NCBI GenBank assembly: GCA_003661185.1
Contig: QMVQ01000033.1
Coordinates: forward strand, 1-11,141
DNA from: Candidatus Alkanophagales archaeon
GTDB lineage: Archaea > Halobacteriota > Syntropharchaeia > Alkanophagales > B39-G2
DNA: 11,141 nucleotides
Reading direction: 5' to 3'
The notes under the pieces were generated by a model. That model saw nothing but the letters and a program-made list of their open reading frames with translations. It was not told the DNA's origin and did not search any database. Made by a program: the position numbers and the translations under genes. Positions 1-5,941 of the stretch are shown here, piece after piece (the first letter of the stretch is position 1; each line of letters opens with the position of its first letter).

Positions 1-2
1 AA

Positions 3-329
3 GCATATTTATTACGAGAGCAGCGAGCTAAGTCTTATGCAGATATAAACCAAATGCAGATGCTTGACTTTATCATTTTCGTGGTTATCGTAATAGATAA
101 AGAAAACGCAAATACTTATCGAGAAGGAGGTTATTTGGAGGCATTTAGAAGCTTAAAATAGGATGATAAGAAGAGGGTCCGTGTGATTGCAACGGAGTCT
201 GAAATAGAGGAATGGATTTGCATTTCTTTAGAGTTGGGTTTTGATAAGGCGAGCGTTGATTTGGAGAGAAAGCCGAGCAGGGAGTTAAGGGCTAACAAGA
301 GTAAACTTCCCAGCTACATTGAAAATTAA
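3..329 (+). pseudogene. Doubtful two-part reading frame, split by an in-frame TAG
   Basis: One frame is open from the left edge to a TAG at 159-161 and again from 162 to a TAA at 327-329. The second part could start at GTG 183, with GAGGG at 173-177 as a ribosome-binding site, giving 48 residues rich in Glu, Lys and Leu. The first part includes a hydrophobic run (FIIFVVIVI). I recognise no family in either part. The stretch is AT-rich compared with the rest of the window. It could be the decayed 3' end of a gene that enters from the left, a small real gene at 183-329, or chance. TAG is a genuine stop elsewhere in the window (cdhA and the methyltransferase at 1782), so I do not assume readthrough. 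Confidence 0.2.
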
Positions 330-331
330 AT

Positions 332-348
332 TTTAGTAAGTTACTAAA
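332..348. repeat. Perfect inverted repeat (possible operator or terminator stem)
   Basis: TTTAGTAA, one G, then TTACTAAA: an 8-bp perfect dyad with a 1-nt centre. It sits between the stop of the doubtful frame (329) and the 3' end of the HAD gene (392). A dyad with a one-base centre suits binding by a dimeric winged-helix regulator better than an RNA hairpin, since there is no room for a loop. No gene start lies close by, so a regulatory role is unproven. Confidence 0.35.
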
Positions 349-391
349 TGATTCTAACAATTTTAAAAAGTTCTTTAGTTCTTTGAGTTGA

Positions 392-1144
392 TTAGAAGTT
401 CTCAGCACACCATTTGTCAATGATGCTCACCACCTCCCTAATATCTCGCACGACGGCATCTGCCTCGCACTCCTCACTGCAGCTCACACGTTTAAGCGGC
501 TTGAGAAACAAGTCGCTCGTGCTCCATATCTCCTCTTCGAGCTGCGGCTGGAAGAGTATGGTCCTCATGCCCACGGCTCGTGCGCCGGCGATGTCCTCCT
601 GTGGGCGGTCGCCGACGAAGACCGCCTCCGCTGCCGAAGCGCCGAGCGCCGCCAACGCTTTCAAGAAGATTCTTGGATCGGGCTTCAGGATACACACCTC
701 CGAGGATATGCAGAACGTATCGAAGTATTCGTAAATGCCGTTCATTTTCAGGTCGTTTATTGTTTTTGAGCATGTGGAATTCGAGACTACGCCCAACTTC
801 AAGCCACGAACTTTTAAGTCCTCTAAAGTCTCTTTAACGCCAGGGAAAAGTCGTGCAGAGGTTTTCGACGTGTAGAAAAATAAAATCTCGTTGATGAGAT
901 TTTCCGAGACCGACGCGTTGCAGCAAAGCTCCCTCAGGCATGCACAAAGATACTCTCTGTCATCTTTTATTTTACCCTCTGAGTATTCAAGCCATTTCCT
1001 GCCGAAGACTGTGAGGACATCCTCAACCCTGAGTGCGTAGCCCTTGCTCTTGAGCGTGCCGCTCAGCTCGGATGCTCTTCGGTAAATAGCCTTCAATGGC
1101 GCAAAGAGCAAAGTCCCGTAAACGTCGAACAGCACAGCCCTCAT
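392..1144 (-). CDS. HAD-superfamily hydrolase (haloacid dehalogenase-like)
   Basis: A 250-residue hydrolase of the HAD superfamily, cytosolic, with no signal peptide or membrane segment. All four HAD motifs are visible: nucleophile motif I FDVYGTLL with Asp7, motif II VVSNST near residue 120, motif III Lys154 in LKPDP, and motif IV VGDRPQED with Asp179 and Asp184. The insert between motifs I and II is an alpha-helical C1-type cap. The second motif I position is Tyr9, not Asp. That is the pattern of L-2-haloacid dehalogenases, whereas true phosphatases usually have DxD; motif IV looks phosphatase-like, so the substrate cannot be read from sequence. An in-frame TTG directly precedes the ATG at 1144; I take the ATG. 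No Shine-Dalgarno sequence is seen, and a TATA-like box at 1164-1170 suggests a leaderless or nearly leaderless message. The gene lies directly downstream of the RNase P RNA gene on the same strand. Confidence 0.88.
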   Translation of the reverse strand: MRAVLFDVYGTLLFAPLKAIYRRASELSGTLKSKGYALRVEDVLTVFGRKWLEYSEGKIKDDREYLCACLRELCCNASVSENLINEILFFYTSKTSARLFPGVKETLEDLKVRGLKLGVVSNSTCSKTINDLKMNGIYEYFDTFCISSEVCILKPDPRIFLKALAALGASAAEAVFVGDRPQEDIAGARAVGMRTILFQPQLEEEIWSTSDLFLKPLKRVSCSEECEADAVVRDIREVVSIIDKWCAENF

Positions 1145-1163
1145 CAAAGTGAATTGCCCGCAC

Positions 1164-1170
1164 TTTTATT
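1164..1170 (-). promoter_or_regulatory. TATA-like box for the HAD gene
   Basis: On the minus strand this reads AATAAAA, centred about 23 nt before the ATG at 1144. With the usual archaeal spacing of about 25 bp, transcription would start at or next to the start codon, which fits the missing ribosome-binding site. It lies just after the 3' end of the RNase P RNA, so the HAD gene may have its own promoter as well as readthrough. Confidence 0.4.
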
Positions 1171-1175
1171 TGTTT

Positions 1176-1456
1176 GGTGAGGGGGAGTGAGGGGAGTAAG
1201 CCCCCTTTTGTTTCGGCGGCATTTGTCTAAGCGCCCAAAGGCTTGCACCCTGCGGGGCTGGTCGTTCCATCCGCCGCCGTGCGACCTCATCCTCCCGGAA
1301 TCACTGCATTAACACGGGGCGGTGTCGTTTCTATGCCAGAGCCAGGGCTCTCGCCCTGCGTCCTTGCGGACGCCCGCATCGGAGCCTAAGCTCCTGGGTG
1401 GGGGGACTTTCCTCAGCGCCCTACGGCACCGGCAGCCGCCCTCCCTCTCTCCCTTT
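1176..1456 (-). ncRNA. rnpB: RNase P RNA (archaeal)
   Basis: Catalytic RNA of RNase P, which trims the 5' leader of precursor tRNAs. The minus strand shows the family's conserved blocks in order. The CR-I block GAGGAAAGTCC is at 1414-1404. AGAAACGACACCGCCCC is in the middle (about 1335-1315). The CR-V block ACAAAAGGGGGCTTAC is at 1211-1196. The ends form an 11-bp P1 helix with one A-A mismatch: GGGAGAGAGGG (1453-1443) with CCCTCACTCCC (1193-1183). The long-range P4 helix also forms: AAG-(bulged U)-CCCCC after CR-I pairs with GGGGGCTT in CR-V, keeping the bulged U that is universal in this RNA. Length of about 275 nt is normal for archaea. Ends are set from P1 and are good to a few nucleotides. 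A long open frame running through it on the plus strand is an artefact. Confidence 0.92.
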
Positions 1457-1538
1457 CTTTATTATTCTTCTTAACTCAAAAGCGTTTCGCTTGTTACGGG
1501 TCAAGAATCTTGCCCTGAGTCCCCATGCAAACGAAAAG

Positions 1539-1548
1539 TATTTTTATT
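1539..1548 (+). promoter_or_regulatory. TATA-like box for the membrane protein/methyltransferase unit
   Basis: TATTTTTATT, centred about 35 nt before ATG 1579. The expected transcription start is near 1570, leaving a leader of roughly ten nucleotides that holds the GGGGAG ribosome-binding site. This supports ATG 1579 over the upstream in-frame ATG 1525, which would lie before the transcript start. Confidence 0.45.
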
Positions 1549-1578
1549 TCATGGACAGTCAAAACGGTGGGGAGATTC

Positions 1579-1785
1579 ATGAGCACCAAAGTGGTGGGGG
1601 CGCTTATCTGCACGAGCGTCATCATCGCCGCTGCTGCATTCGTCTACGTAATGCTTTTCGGGTCGCCGCAGCAGAGGTTCTGGGCAATCGCAATCCCAGT
1701 AGCGGTAGGGCTTTTCGTGCTTTTCAGCCTTGTGTTCTGGATAGGATGGAACATAGCGACGGTTTCCGCGTCCAAGGAGAAATGA
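1579..1785 (+). CDS. Small two-helix membrane protein, unknown function
   Basis: A 68-residue protein I do not recognise. It has two hydrophobic segments, about residues 5-27 and 34-58, joined by a short loop (GSPQQR). A polar tail (SASKEK) follows, so both ends are probably on the same side of the membrane. The start at 1579 is chosen because GGGGAG at 1569-1574 lies four bases upstream and a TATA-like box fits it. An in-frame ATG at 1525 would add 18 residues but has no ribosome-binding site. Its TGA stop overlaps the ATG of the next gene as ATGA, which points to translational coupling with the methyltransferase. The two products may act together at the membrane, but nothing in the sequence shows how. 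Confidence 0.7.
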   Translation: MSTKVVGALICTSVIIAAAAFVYVMLFGSPQQRFWAIAIPVAVGLFVLFSLVFWIGWNIATVSASKEK

Positions 1786-2564
1786 GGGGCAAGGTTGACG
1801 TGCGTTGGGACGATGAAAGCGTCCTGCCGCAAGAGTTCCCGGTGGACGTAGAGTATTTGTGGCGACGGATGACCGAAGAGACGCTGAACAAGGCGAGGGG
1901 CAAACTCGTGCTCGATGTCGGGTGCGGAAGAGCGAAGGACCTGACAGAAGTGGTGAAGGAGTGTAGTGATGTCGTGGGCGTGGGCGTTGAGCCCTCTGAG
2001 GTAATGCTGAGGAAGGCGAAAAACCACATCTTCGGCGTTAATGACAGACTACACCTCGTTTACGGCATTGCTGAGAGCCTCCCGTTTAAAGACGCCTCTT
2101 TTGACCGTGTCGTGTGTAAGGGGGCGATAGACCATTTTTACGACCCCGAAGCGGCAATCAGCGAGATGGCAAGGGTCGTGAGGTGTGGTGGCAAGGTGAT
2201 TATCTCGGTTGCAAACTTTGAGAGCCTAAGCTGCAAGCTGGGTAGGTGGGTGCACTCGATAAAAAGCTTTTTCAGGAAAGACGCAAAGGACGGGCAACAC
2301 TTCTGGGAAATACCTCCAGACCACGTCACGAAATTCGATTATCACGTGTTAAAGCGTATGTGTGCGCCACACCTCGCGATAACTACATGCGTGGGCGTCT
2401 GCCTCTTAACTTATAATTCGCTGTGGCGTTCCTTGCTCGAAAGGCTGCCGCAAAGGGCATCTCTGTTTTTATTACGGCTCCTCGACAGGGCTGCAAGGAT
2501 GCTCCCATCACTCAGCGATGTAATTGTCGTCGAGGCTTCTCGGCATAGACCACCACGCTCTTAG
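1782..2564 (+). CDS. Class I SAM-dependent methyltransferase (Methyltransf_11-like)
   Basis: A 260-residue methyltransferase with a Rossmann core. SAM-binding motif I is LVLDVGCGR (residues 42-50). Glu70 ends the next strand and should hold the ribose hydroxyls. AESLPFKDASFD (97-108) and the post-core segment VVRCGGKVIISV (132-143) follow the UbiE/Methyltransf_11 pattern. A basic, partly hydrophobic C-terminal part (150-260) probably contacts the substrate or the membrane. The start at 1782 is taken because it overlaps the stop of the small membrane protein (ATGA) and AAGGAG lies just before it; the frame stays open much further upstream, but that part crosses the RNase P RNA gene on the other strand. 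The substrate is unknown: a lipid, quinone or sugar would all fit the fold. Its last 53 bases overlap the 3' end of the convergent methyltransferase gene. Confidence 0.85.
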   Translation: MRGKVDVRWDDESVLPQEFPVDVEYLWRRMTEETLNKARGKLVLDVGCGRAKDLTEVVKECSDVVGVGVEPSEVMLRKAKNHIFGVNDRLHLVYGIAESLPFKDASFDRVVCKGAIDHFYDPEAAISEMARVVRCGGKVIISVANFESLSCKLGRWVHSIKSFFRKDAKDGQHFWEIPPDHVTKFDYHVLKRMCAPHLAITTCVGVCLLTYNSLWRSLLERLPQRASLFLLRLLDRAARMLPSLSDVIVVEASRHRPPRS

Positions 2565-3228
2565 GAAAGGCAAAGTTGAACACCTTCTCGAAAGTCGTAA
2601 TGAACTTCGAGGGCGTGCTCAGCAGTAACTTCCTGTAAAGCCTTGGGAGCGTGGCGTCGACGTTCATACCACAGACGCAGATGAGCAACCAATAAATAGA
2701 GTGCAATGCGTGCTCGAAGCGAATTTCGTATATGCGTAAGCCGCTCCGCTTTATCATCCGCAGCAGCCTCTGTATCCTGTAAATTCTTATGTGCCCACCA
2801 GGTGTCCTTGCATACTTCGGCGAGATGTTCCAGAACACCTTTTCGGTGAAATACGTGGGGACACTCACCGCAATCTTACCTCCGGGCTTCAGCACTCGCA
2901 CAAGCTCCTGCATGACCCGCTCGTCGTCCTCAACATGCTCAAGAACCTCGGTGCATATTATCTTGTGGAACGCCCCCTCCTTGAAAGGGAGGGTGGAAAC
3001 ATCAGCCATTAGAACGTGAGCTTCGCCTCGCAGCTCCCCCTGCGCACGCAGCAGCGCCAGCACGTATCTCGTCTTTAATAAATCCTCTTTGGAAATATCC
3101 AAAGCGCATATGCGGCATTTTCGCTCCTTGCACGATGTCCACGTGTGCCGCCCGTCGCCGCAGCCTGCATCCAGCACCACATCCCCGCTCTCTATGCCCA
3201 GAACGTCAAATCTCGCCGTCAGCACCAT
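2512..3228 (-). CDS. Class I SAM-dependent methyltransferase near glycosyltransferase
   Basis: A 238-residue SAM methyltransferase. Motif I is VVLDAGCGDG (17-26), Asp44 in ALDIS is the expected ribose-binding acid, D76 begins DVSTLPF, and EVLEHVEDDERVMQEL (94-109) with VLKPGGKIAVSVP (112-124) completes the Methyltransf_11 signature. A C-terminal part of about 110 residues contains a hydrophobic stretch (SIYWLLICVCG) that may sit at the membrane. The ATG at 3228 lies inside the last codons of the glycosyltransferase gene and is preceded by AGGAGG with a six-base spacer, so the two are translated from one message. With a GT4 enzyme as operon partner, methylation of a sugar or a lipid-linked glycan is a reasonable guess. 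It is not close to the methyltransferase at 1782 in motif wording, so a recent duplication is unlikely. Confidence 0.87.
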   Translation of the reverse strand: MVLTARFDVLGIESGDVVLDAGCGDGRHTWTSCKERKCRICALDISKEDLLKTRYVLALLRAQGELRGEAHVLMADVSTLPFKEGAFHKIICTEVLEHVEDDERVMQELVRVLKPGGKIAVSVPTYFTEKVFWNISPKYARTPGGHIRIYRIQRLLRMIKRSGLRIYEIRFEHALHSIYWLLICVCGMNVDATLPRLYRKLLLSTPSKFITTFEKVFNFAFPKSVVVYAEKPRRQLHR

Positions 3229-4438
3229 TTAAAACCTCCTCGTAAAAATTTAGGGTCTCCCTCGCCGCACGCTCCCAAGAGAAGAGCTTTTCTATTCGAC
3301 GACGAGCTGCCCGCCCCATTTGCCTCCTCAGATGGTCATCTTCGAGTAACACCCTTATGGCGGACGCAAGCGCATCCACATCTCCCGGACGCACTAATAT
3401 GCCCGTCTCGTCATTCTCCACAATTTCAGGAATGGCGCCAGCGGTCGTAGCCACGACTGGCGTCTCGCATGCCATAGCCTCCGCCACCGGGAAGCCGAAC
3501 CCCTCGTATAGAGAGGGAGCCGTGAAAATCTCGGCGCTTGAGTATAGTTTGACAAGCCTTCTGACCGTAACCCGCCCTGTAAACCGCACCCTGTCCTCAA
3601 GACAGTATTTCCTGACGAGCTCCGGCGCATACACGGTCTTCGGAGGTTTCTCGTCCACAATCGTGAGCTTCAAATCCAAGTCTTTCAGCATGCGCATCGC
3701 TTTTAGCAGGTAGAAAATCCCCTTCTTCCTGTCTTCCGTTCTGCCCACGAAGAGTATACTGTTCTCCTCCCGCTCGCACCCGTCGTTCTGGAACGTTTCT
3801 AAGTCAACGCCGTTGTATATCACCCGTATTTCCTCAGAAGGCACGCCGAAAAACCTCGTTATCTCCTTAGCGGCGCTCTTGGAAACTGTCATTATGCCGT
3901 CGAGGCGGCGTGCGACGACCTTTTGCATTTCGAATGGCGAGTAATACATGGTATAGCGAAACGCCTCTGAGACGCTTGTGGTTTGCTGGAATGCGGCAAT
4001 CTTATCGAGGATTAACGGGTGGTGTATGGTGGCGACCACGGGCATCCTCAACCGCATTAGTAAGAGCCCGAAGCCCAAGCACTGATTGTCATGTATTATG
4101 TCGAAACGTCCCAGCTCTCTGAGCTTGCGGAAGGCTCGTATGCTGAAAGTAAGCATCTCCGGGAATACATGGACCCTAGTCGCGGCATATTCGAAGAAGT
4201 TAAGCGGGTAAAAAATCTCAAGGAGGTTTGGTGGCAGGAAATCTCTCTTTTTGCCGAAAAAATTATGGTTAACGACCCTGTGGAGCTGCACGCCGTCAGG
4301 GACTTCCGGATACGGCGGACCGGCTATTAAGTGCACTTCGCATCCCAGCCTCGCCAGCTCCTTCGCAAGATAATAGGCGTATATACCTTGTCCTCCGGTA
4401 TACATGTTGCCCCGATAGCTCAGCAAGCAGACTTTCAA
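3206..4438 (-). CDS. GT4-family glycosyltransferase
   Basis: A 410-residue retaining glycosyltransferase of the GT-B fold, which moves a sugar from a nucleotide-sugar donor to an acceptor, probably in surface polysaccharide or protein glycosylation. The N-terminal domain opens with the acceptor-side glycine motif GGQG (15-18). The C-terminal domain begins at ILFVGRTEDRKKG (about 228-240). The donor-site EX7E motif has Glu312 and Glu320 in EGFGFPVAE, followed by TPVVATTAGAIPEIV. No signal peptide or membrane helix is present. The start is a TTG at 4438: GGAGG stands just before it, a TATA-like box at 4473-4482 fits it, and the product then begins MKVCLLSYRG like family members. A TTG at 4468 is in frame but would precede the expected transcript start. 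Its end overlaps the next methyltransferase gene by 23 bases. Confidence 0.9.
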   Translation of the reverse strand: MKVCLLSYRGNMYTGGQGIYAYYLAKELARLGCEVHLIAGPPYPEVPDGVQLHRVVNHNFFGKKRDFLPPNLLEIFYPLNFFEYAATRVHVFPEMLTFSIRAFRKLRELGRFDIIHDNQCLGFGLLLMRLRMPVVATIHHPLILDKIAAFQQTTSVSEAFRYTMYYSPFEMQKVVARRLDGIMTVSKSAAKEITRFFGVPSEEIRVIYNGVDLETFQNDGCEREENSILFVGRTEDRKKGIFYLLKAMRMLKDLDLKLTIVDEKPPKTVYAPELVRKYCLEDRVRFTGRVTVRRLVKLYSSAEIFTAPSLYEGFGFPVAEAMACETPVVATTAGAIPEIVENDETGILVRPGDVDALASAIRVLLEDDHLRRQMGRAARRRIEKLFSWERAARETLNFYEEVLNGADGEI

Positions 4439-4472
4439 CTCCCTCCCCCGCAATAAGCCATGCAGCAATGAG

Positions 4473-4482
4473 ATTTAAAAAA
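4473..4482 (-). promoter_or_regulatory. TATA-like box for the glycosyltransferase operon
   Basis: On the minus strand TTTTTTAAAT, centred about 39 nt before TTG 4438, so transcription should begin near 4450 and leave a short leader with the ribosome-binding site. It lies in the 79-bp gap after hisC. The run of T could also end the hisC transcript. Confidence 0.4.
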
Positions 4483-4517
4483 TAGCGTTTTTGTCCCCTT
4501 CTAAGTATGACACATGT

Positions 4518-5639
4518 TTAATATTCGTCTTGAGCATGCCTCCTCCTCGTATACAAGGACTCCAAAGCATCAATGACCTTTAAATTCTGCTCGTGAGTCC
4601 CGACGCTTATGCGGATGAGCGAGGTGCCGGCGCCCCTGAAGGAAGAGCAATCTCGGACGACGATGCCACGCTCCACAAGGAACTCAAAAGCTTGTTTCGA
4701 AGTAAAAGGCGACACGTCCACGAGCACGAAGTTTGCATGCGACGGGAACGTCTTGAATGGTATGTTTTCGAGGAGGAAAGCTCTCTCTGCTTTGACGAGG
4801 CTGACCGTCCTTTTAAGATGTTCCTCATCCCTGAGGGCCGCGAGCGCTGCTGCGATACCGAGCGCGTTGACCGAGAACGGAATTGCCACCTTTTTATACT
4901 CACGAGCGAGGTTTTCGTCCATGACAGCGTAGCCAACTCTCAGCCCCGCAAGCCCGAACGCCTTCGAAAATGTCCTCGTTATTATTAAATTCTCATACTC
5001 ACGAACGAGCGGCACGAACGAGCGCTCAGCGAACTCCACGTATGCTTCGTCCACGACGACTGCCGCCGACGGTAATGCTTCGAGAATCGCCCGCAGCTCA
5101 GCTTCCGCAACGACGTCGCCTGTCGGGTTGTTCGGCGAGCTGAGAAATACGAGCTTTGTTTTTTGCACTGTCACCTCGATGACGTCTGTGGCTGCGACTT
5201 CAAAGTTCCGCTGCTCGTCCCTTTGTAAGAACCTCGGAATGCCACCCATCAGCCGCACAAGCGTCTCGTAAAGCGAGAACGTCGGTATCGGGATAACCAC
5301 TTCATCGCCGTTCTCCACAAAAAGCTTCACGAGTGTGTCCAAGACGCCATCCACGCCCGCGCCAAGCACTATACCCTCCGGTGGGACCCCCAAACGCCCC
5401 GCAAGCTCTTGAATTAGCTCCGCCTCGCAGCCACAGCCGTCCAGACTTGAAAGCGTTTCTGGATACCGACTTATCAGTCGTGCGCACCGAATTACGGCTT
5501 CGACTGCCTTCTGGCTTGGACCCAGCGGATTCTCGTTAGAGCTGAGTTTTATGGCGCCCTCTATCCACCTGCCGGGCTTATACTCTTTTATCCCTTCGAC
5601 GACGTCTCTCACTTTTATCGCTCTCACATGCGTCCCCAT
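4518..5639 (-). CDS. hisC: Histidinol-phosphate aminotransferase
   Basis: A 373-residue PLP enzyme of fold type I (class II aminotransferases). It converts imidazole-acetol phosphate and glutamate to histidinol phosphate and 2-oxoglutarate in histidine synthesis, in the cytosol. The family's signatures are all present: SSNENPLGPS (33-42), SPNNPTG (168-174), VVDEAYVEF (195-203), TFSKAFGLAGLRVGY with PLP-binding Lys226, and IRISVGT with substrate-carboxylate Arg343. The stretch after RYPE (about 62-74) is Cys-rich and a few residues longer than I expect. No other his gene is nearby, so some HisC-like aminotransferases with other substrates (for example aromatic amino acids) cannot be excluded. 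The ATG at 5639 has no ribosome-binding site and sits about 20 bp from an AT-rich box, which fits a leaderless message; GTG 5627 would also be possible. It is divergent from the cdh operon. Confidence 0.9.
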   Translation of the reverse strand: MGTHVRAIKVRDVVEGIKEYKPGRWIEGAIKLSSNENPLGPSQKAVEAVIRCARLISRYPETLSSLDGCGCEAELIQELAGRLGVPPEGIVLGAGVDGVLDTLVKLFVENGDEVVIPIPTFSLYETLVRLMGGIPRFLQRDEQRNFEVAATDVIEVTVQKTKLVFLSSPNNPTGDVVAEAELRAILEALPSAAVVVDEAYVEFAERSFVPLVREYENLIITRTFSKAFGLAGLRVGYAVMDENLAREYKKVAIPFSVNALGIAAALAALRDEEHLKRTVSLVKAERAFLLENIPFKTFPSHANFVLVDVSPFTSKQAFEFLVERGIVVRDCSSFRGAGTSLIRISVGTHEQNLKVIDALESLYTRRRHAQDEY

Positions 5640-5649
5640 CGAGGAATTT

Positions 5650-5669
5650 GAAAATATTTATTAAGTAAG
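5650..5669. promoter_or_regulatory. Shared AT-rich promoter box between hisC and the cdh operon
   Basis: The 62-bp gap between the divergent starts holds one AT-rich block, AAATATTTATTAAG and flanks. On the plus strand it places the transcript start near 5684, just before the GGTGG ribosome-binding site of the zinc protein. On the minus strand it places the start of hisC transcription at or near its start codon. The two promoters therefore overlap physically, and polymerase or a regulator bound for one could block the other. Confidence 0.45.
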
Positions 5670-5701
5670 GAGGGCAAAGGGGAACTAAAAAGGTGGGGAA
5701 G

Positions 5702-5920
5702 ATGGCAGAGATGTGTGGGGTATGCAAAGAGAATGAAGCTACGAAGAAGTGCGAGGAGTGCGGTATTCCGCTCTGCGACTCTTGTGCGAGAGAAATAGAG
5801 ATAGAAGAGACGCACCCGTCGCACAGGATCAAAGGGGTTACGACGCCGGGAATAATAGGGGAGGCTGTGAAGAAGAAAGTGGTATGCGAGAAGTGCATGG
5901 CGGAAGTGGACATATTCTGA
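5702..5920 (+). CDS. Small B-box-like zinc-binding protein, first gene of cdh operon
   Basis: A 72-residue Cys/His-rich protein. C5-x2-C8-x8-C17-x2-C20-x4-C25-x2-C28, then H38 and H41, follows the B-box zinc-finger arrangement, which binds two zinc ions. A further C62-x2-C65 pair near the end could bind another metal together with other residues or in a dimer. No membrane segment or extra domain is present. The start at ATG 5702 is preceded by GGTGG (5692-5696) at a five-base spacing; an in-frame GTG at 5693 lies inside that site and ATG 5711 is a weaker choice. The gene ends 21 bases before cdhA and is surely co-transcribed with it. B-boxes are mainly protein-protein interaction modules, so an assembly or metal-handling factor or a regulator for the complex is possible. 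This role is inferred from context only. Confidence 0.8.
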   Translation: MAEMCGVCKENEATKKCEECGIPLCDSCAREIEIEETHPSHRIKGVTTPGIIGEAVKKKVVCEKCMAEVDIF

Positions 5921-5941
5921 CTCTGCTTCTCAGGTGAAATT

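Noticed and set aside
1479..1492. Small hairpin AAGCG-TTT-CGCTT upstream of the RNase P RNA
   Set aside because: Only five base pairs. On the minus strand it is followed by a few T, but no gene ends before it, so a terminator role has no support.
1398..1781. Long upstream extension of the plus-strand methyltransferase frame
   Set aside because: It runs through the RNase P RNA gene on the other strand and through the small membrane protein gene. It has no ribosome-binding site and its predicted peptide is low in recognisable structure. ATG 1782 with the ATGA overlap is the better start.
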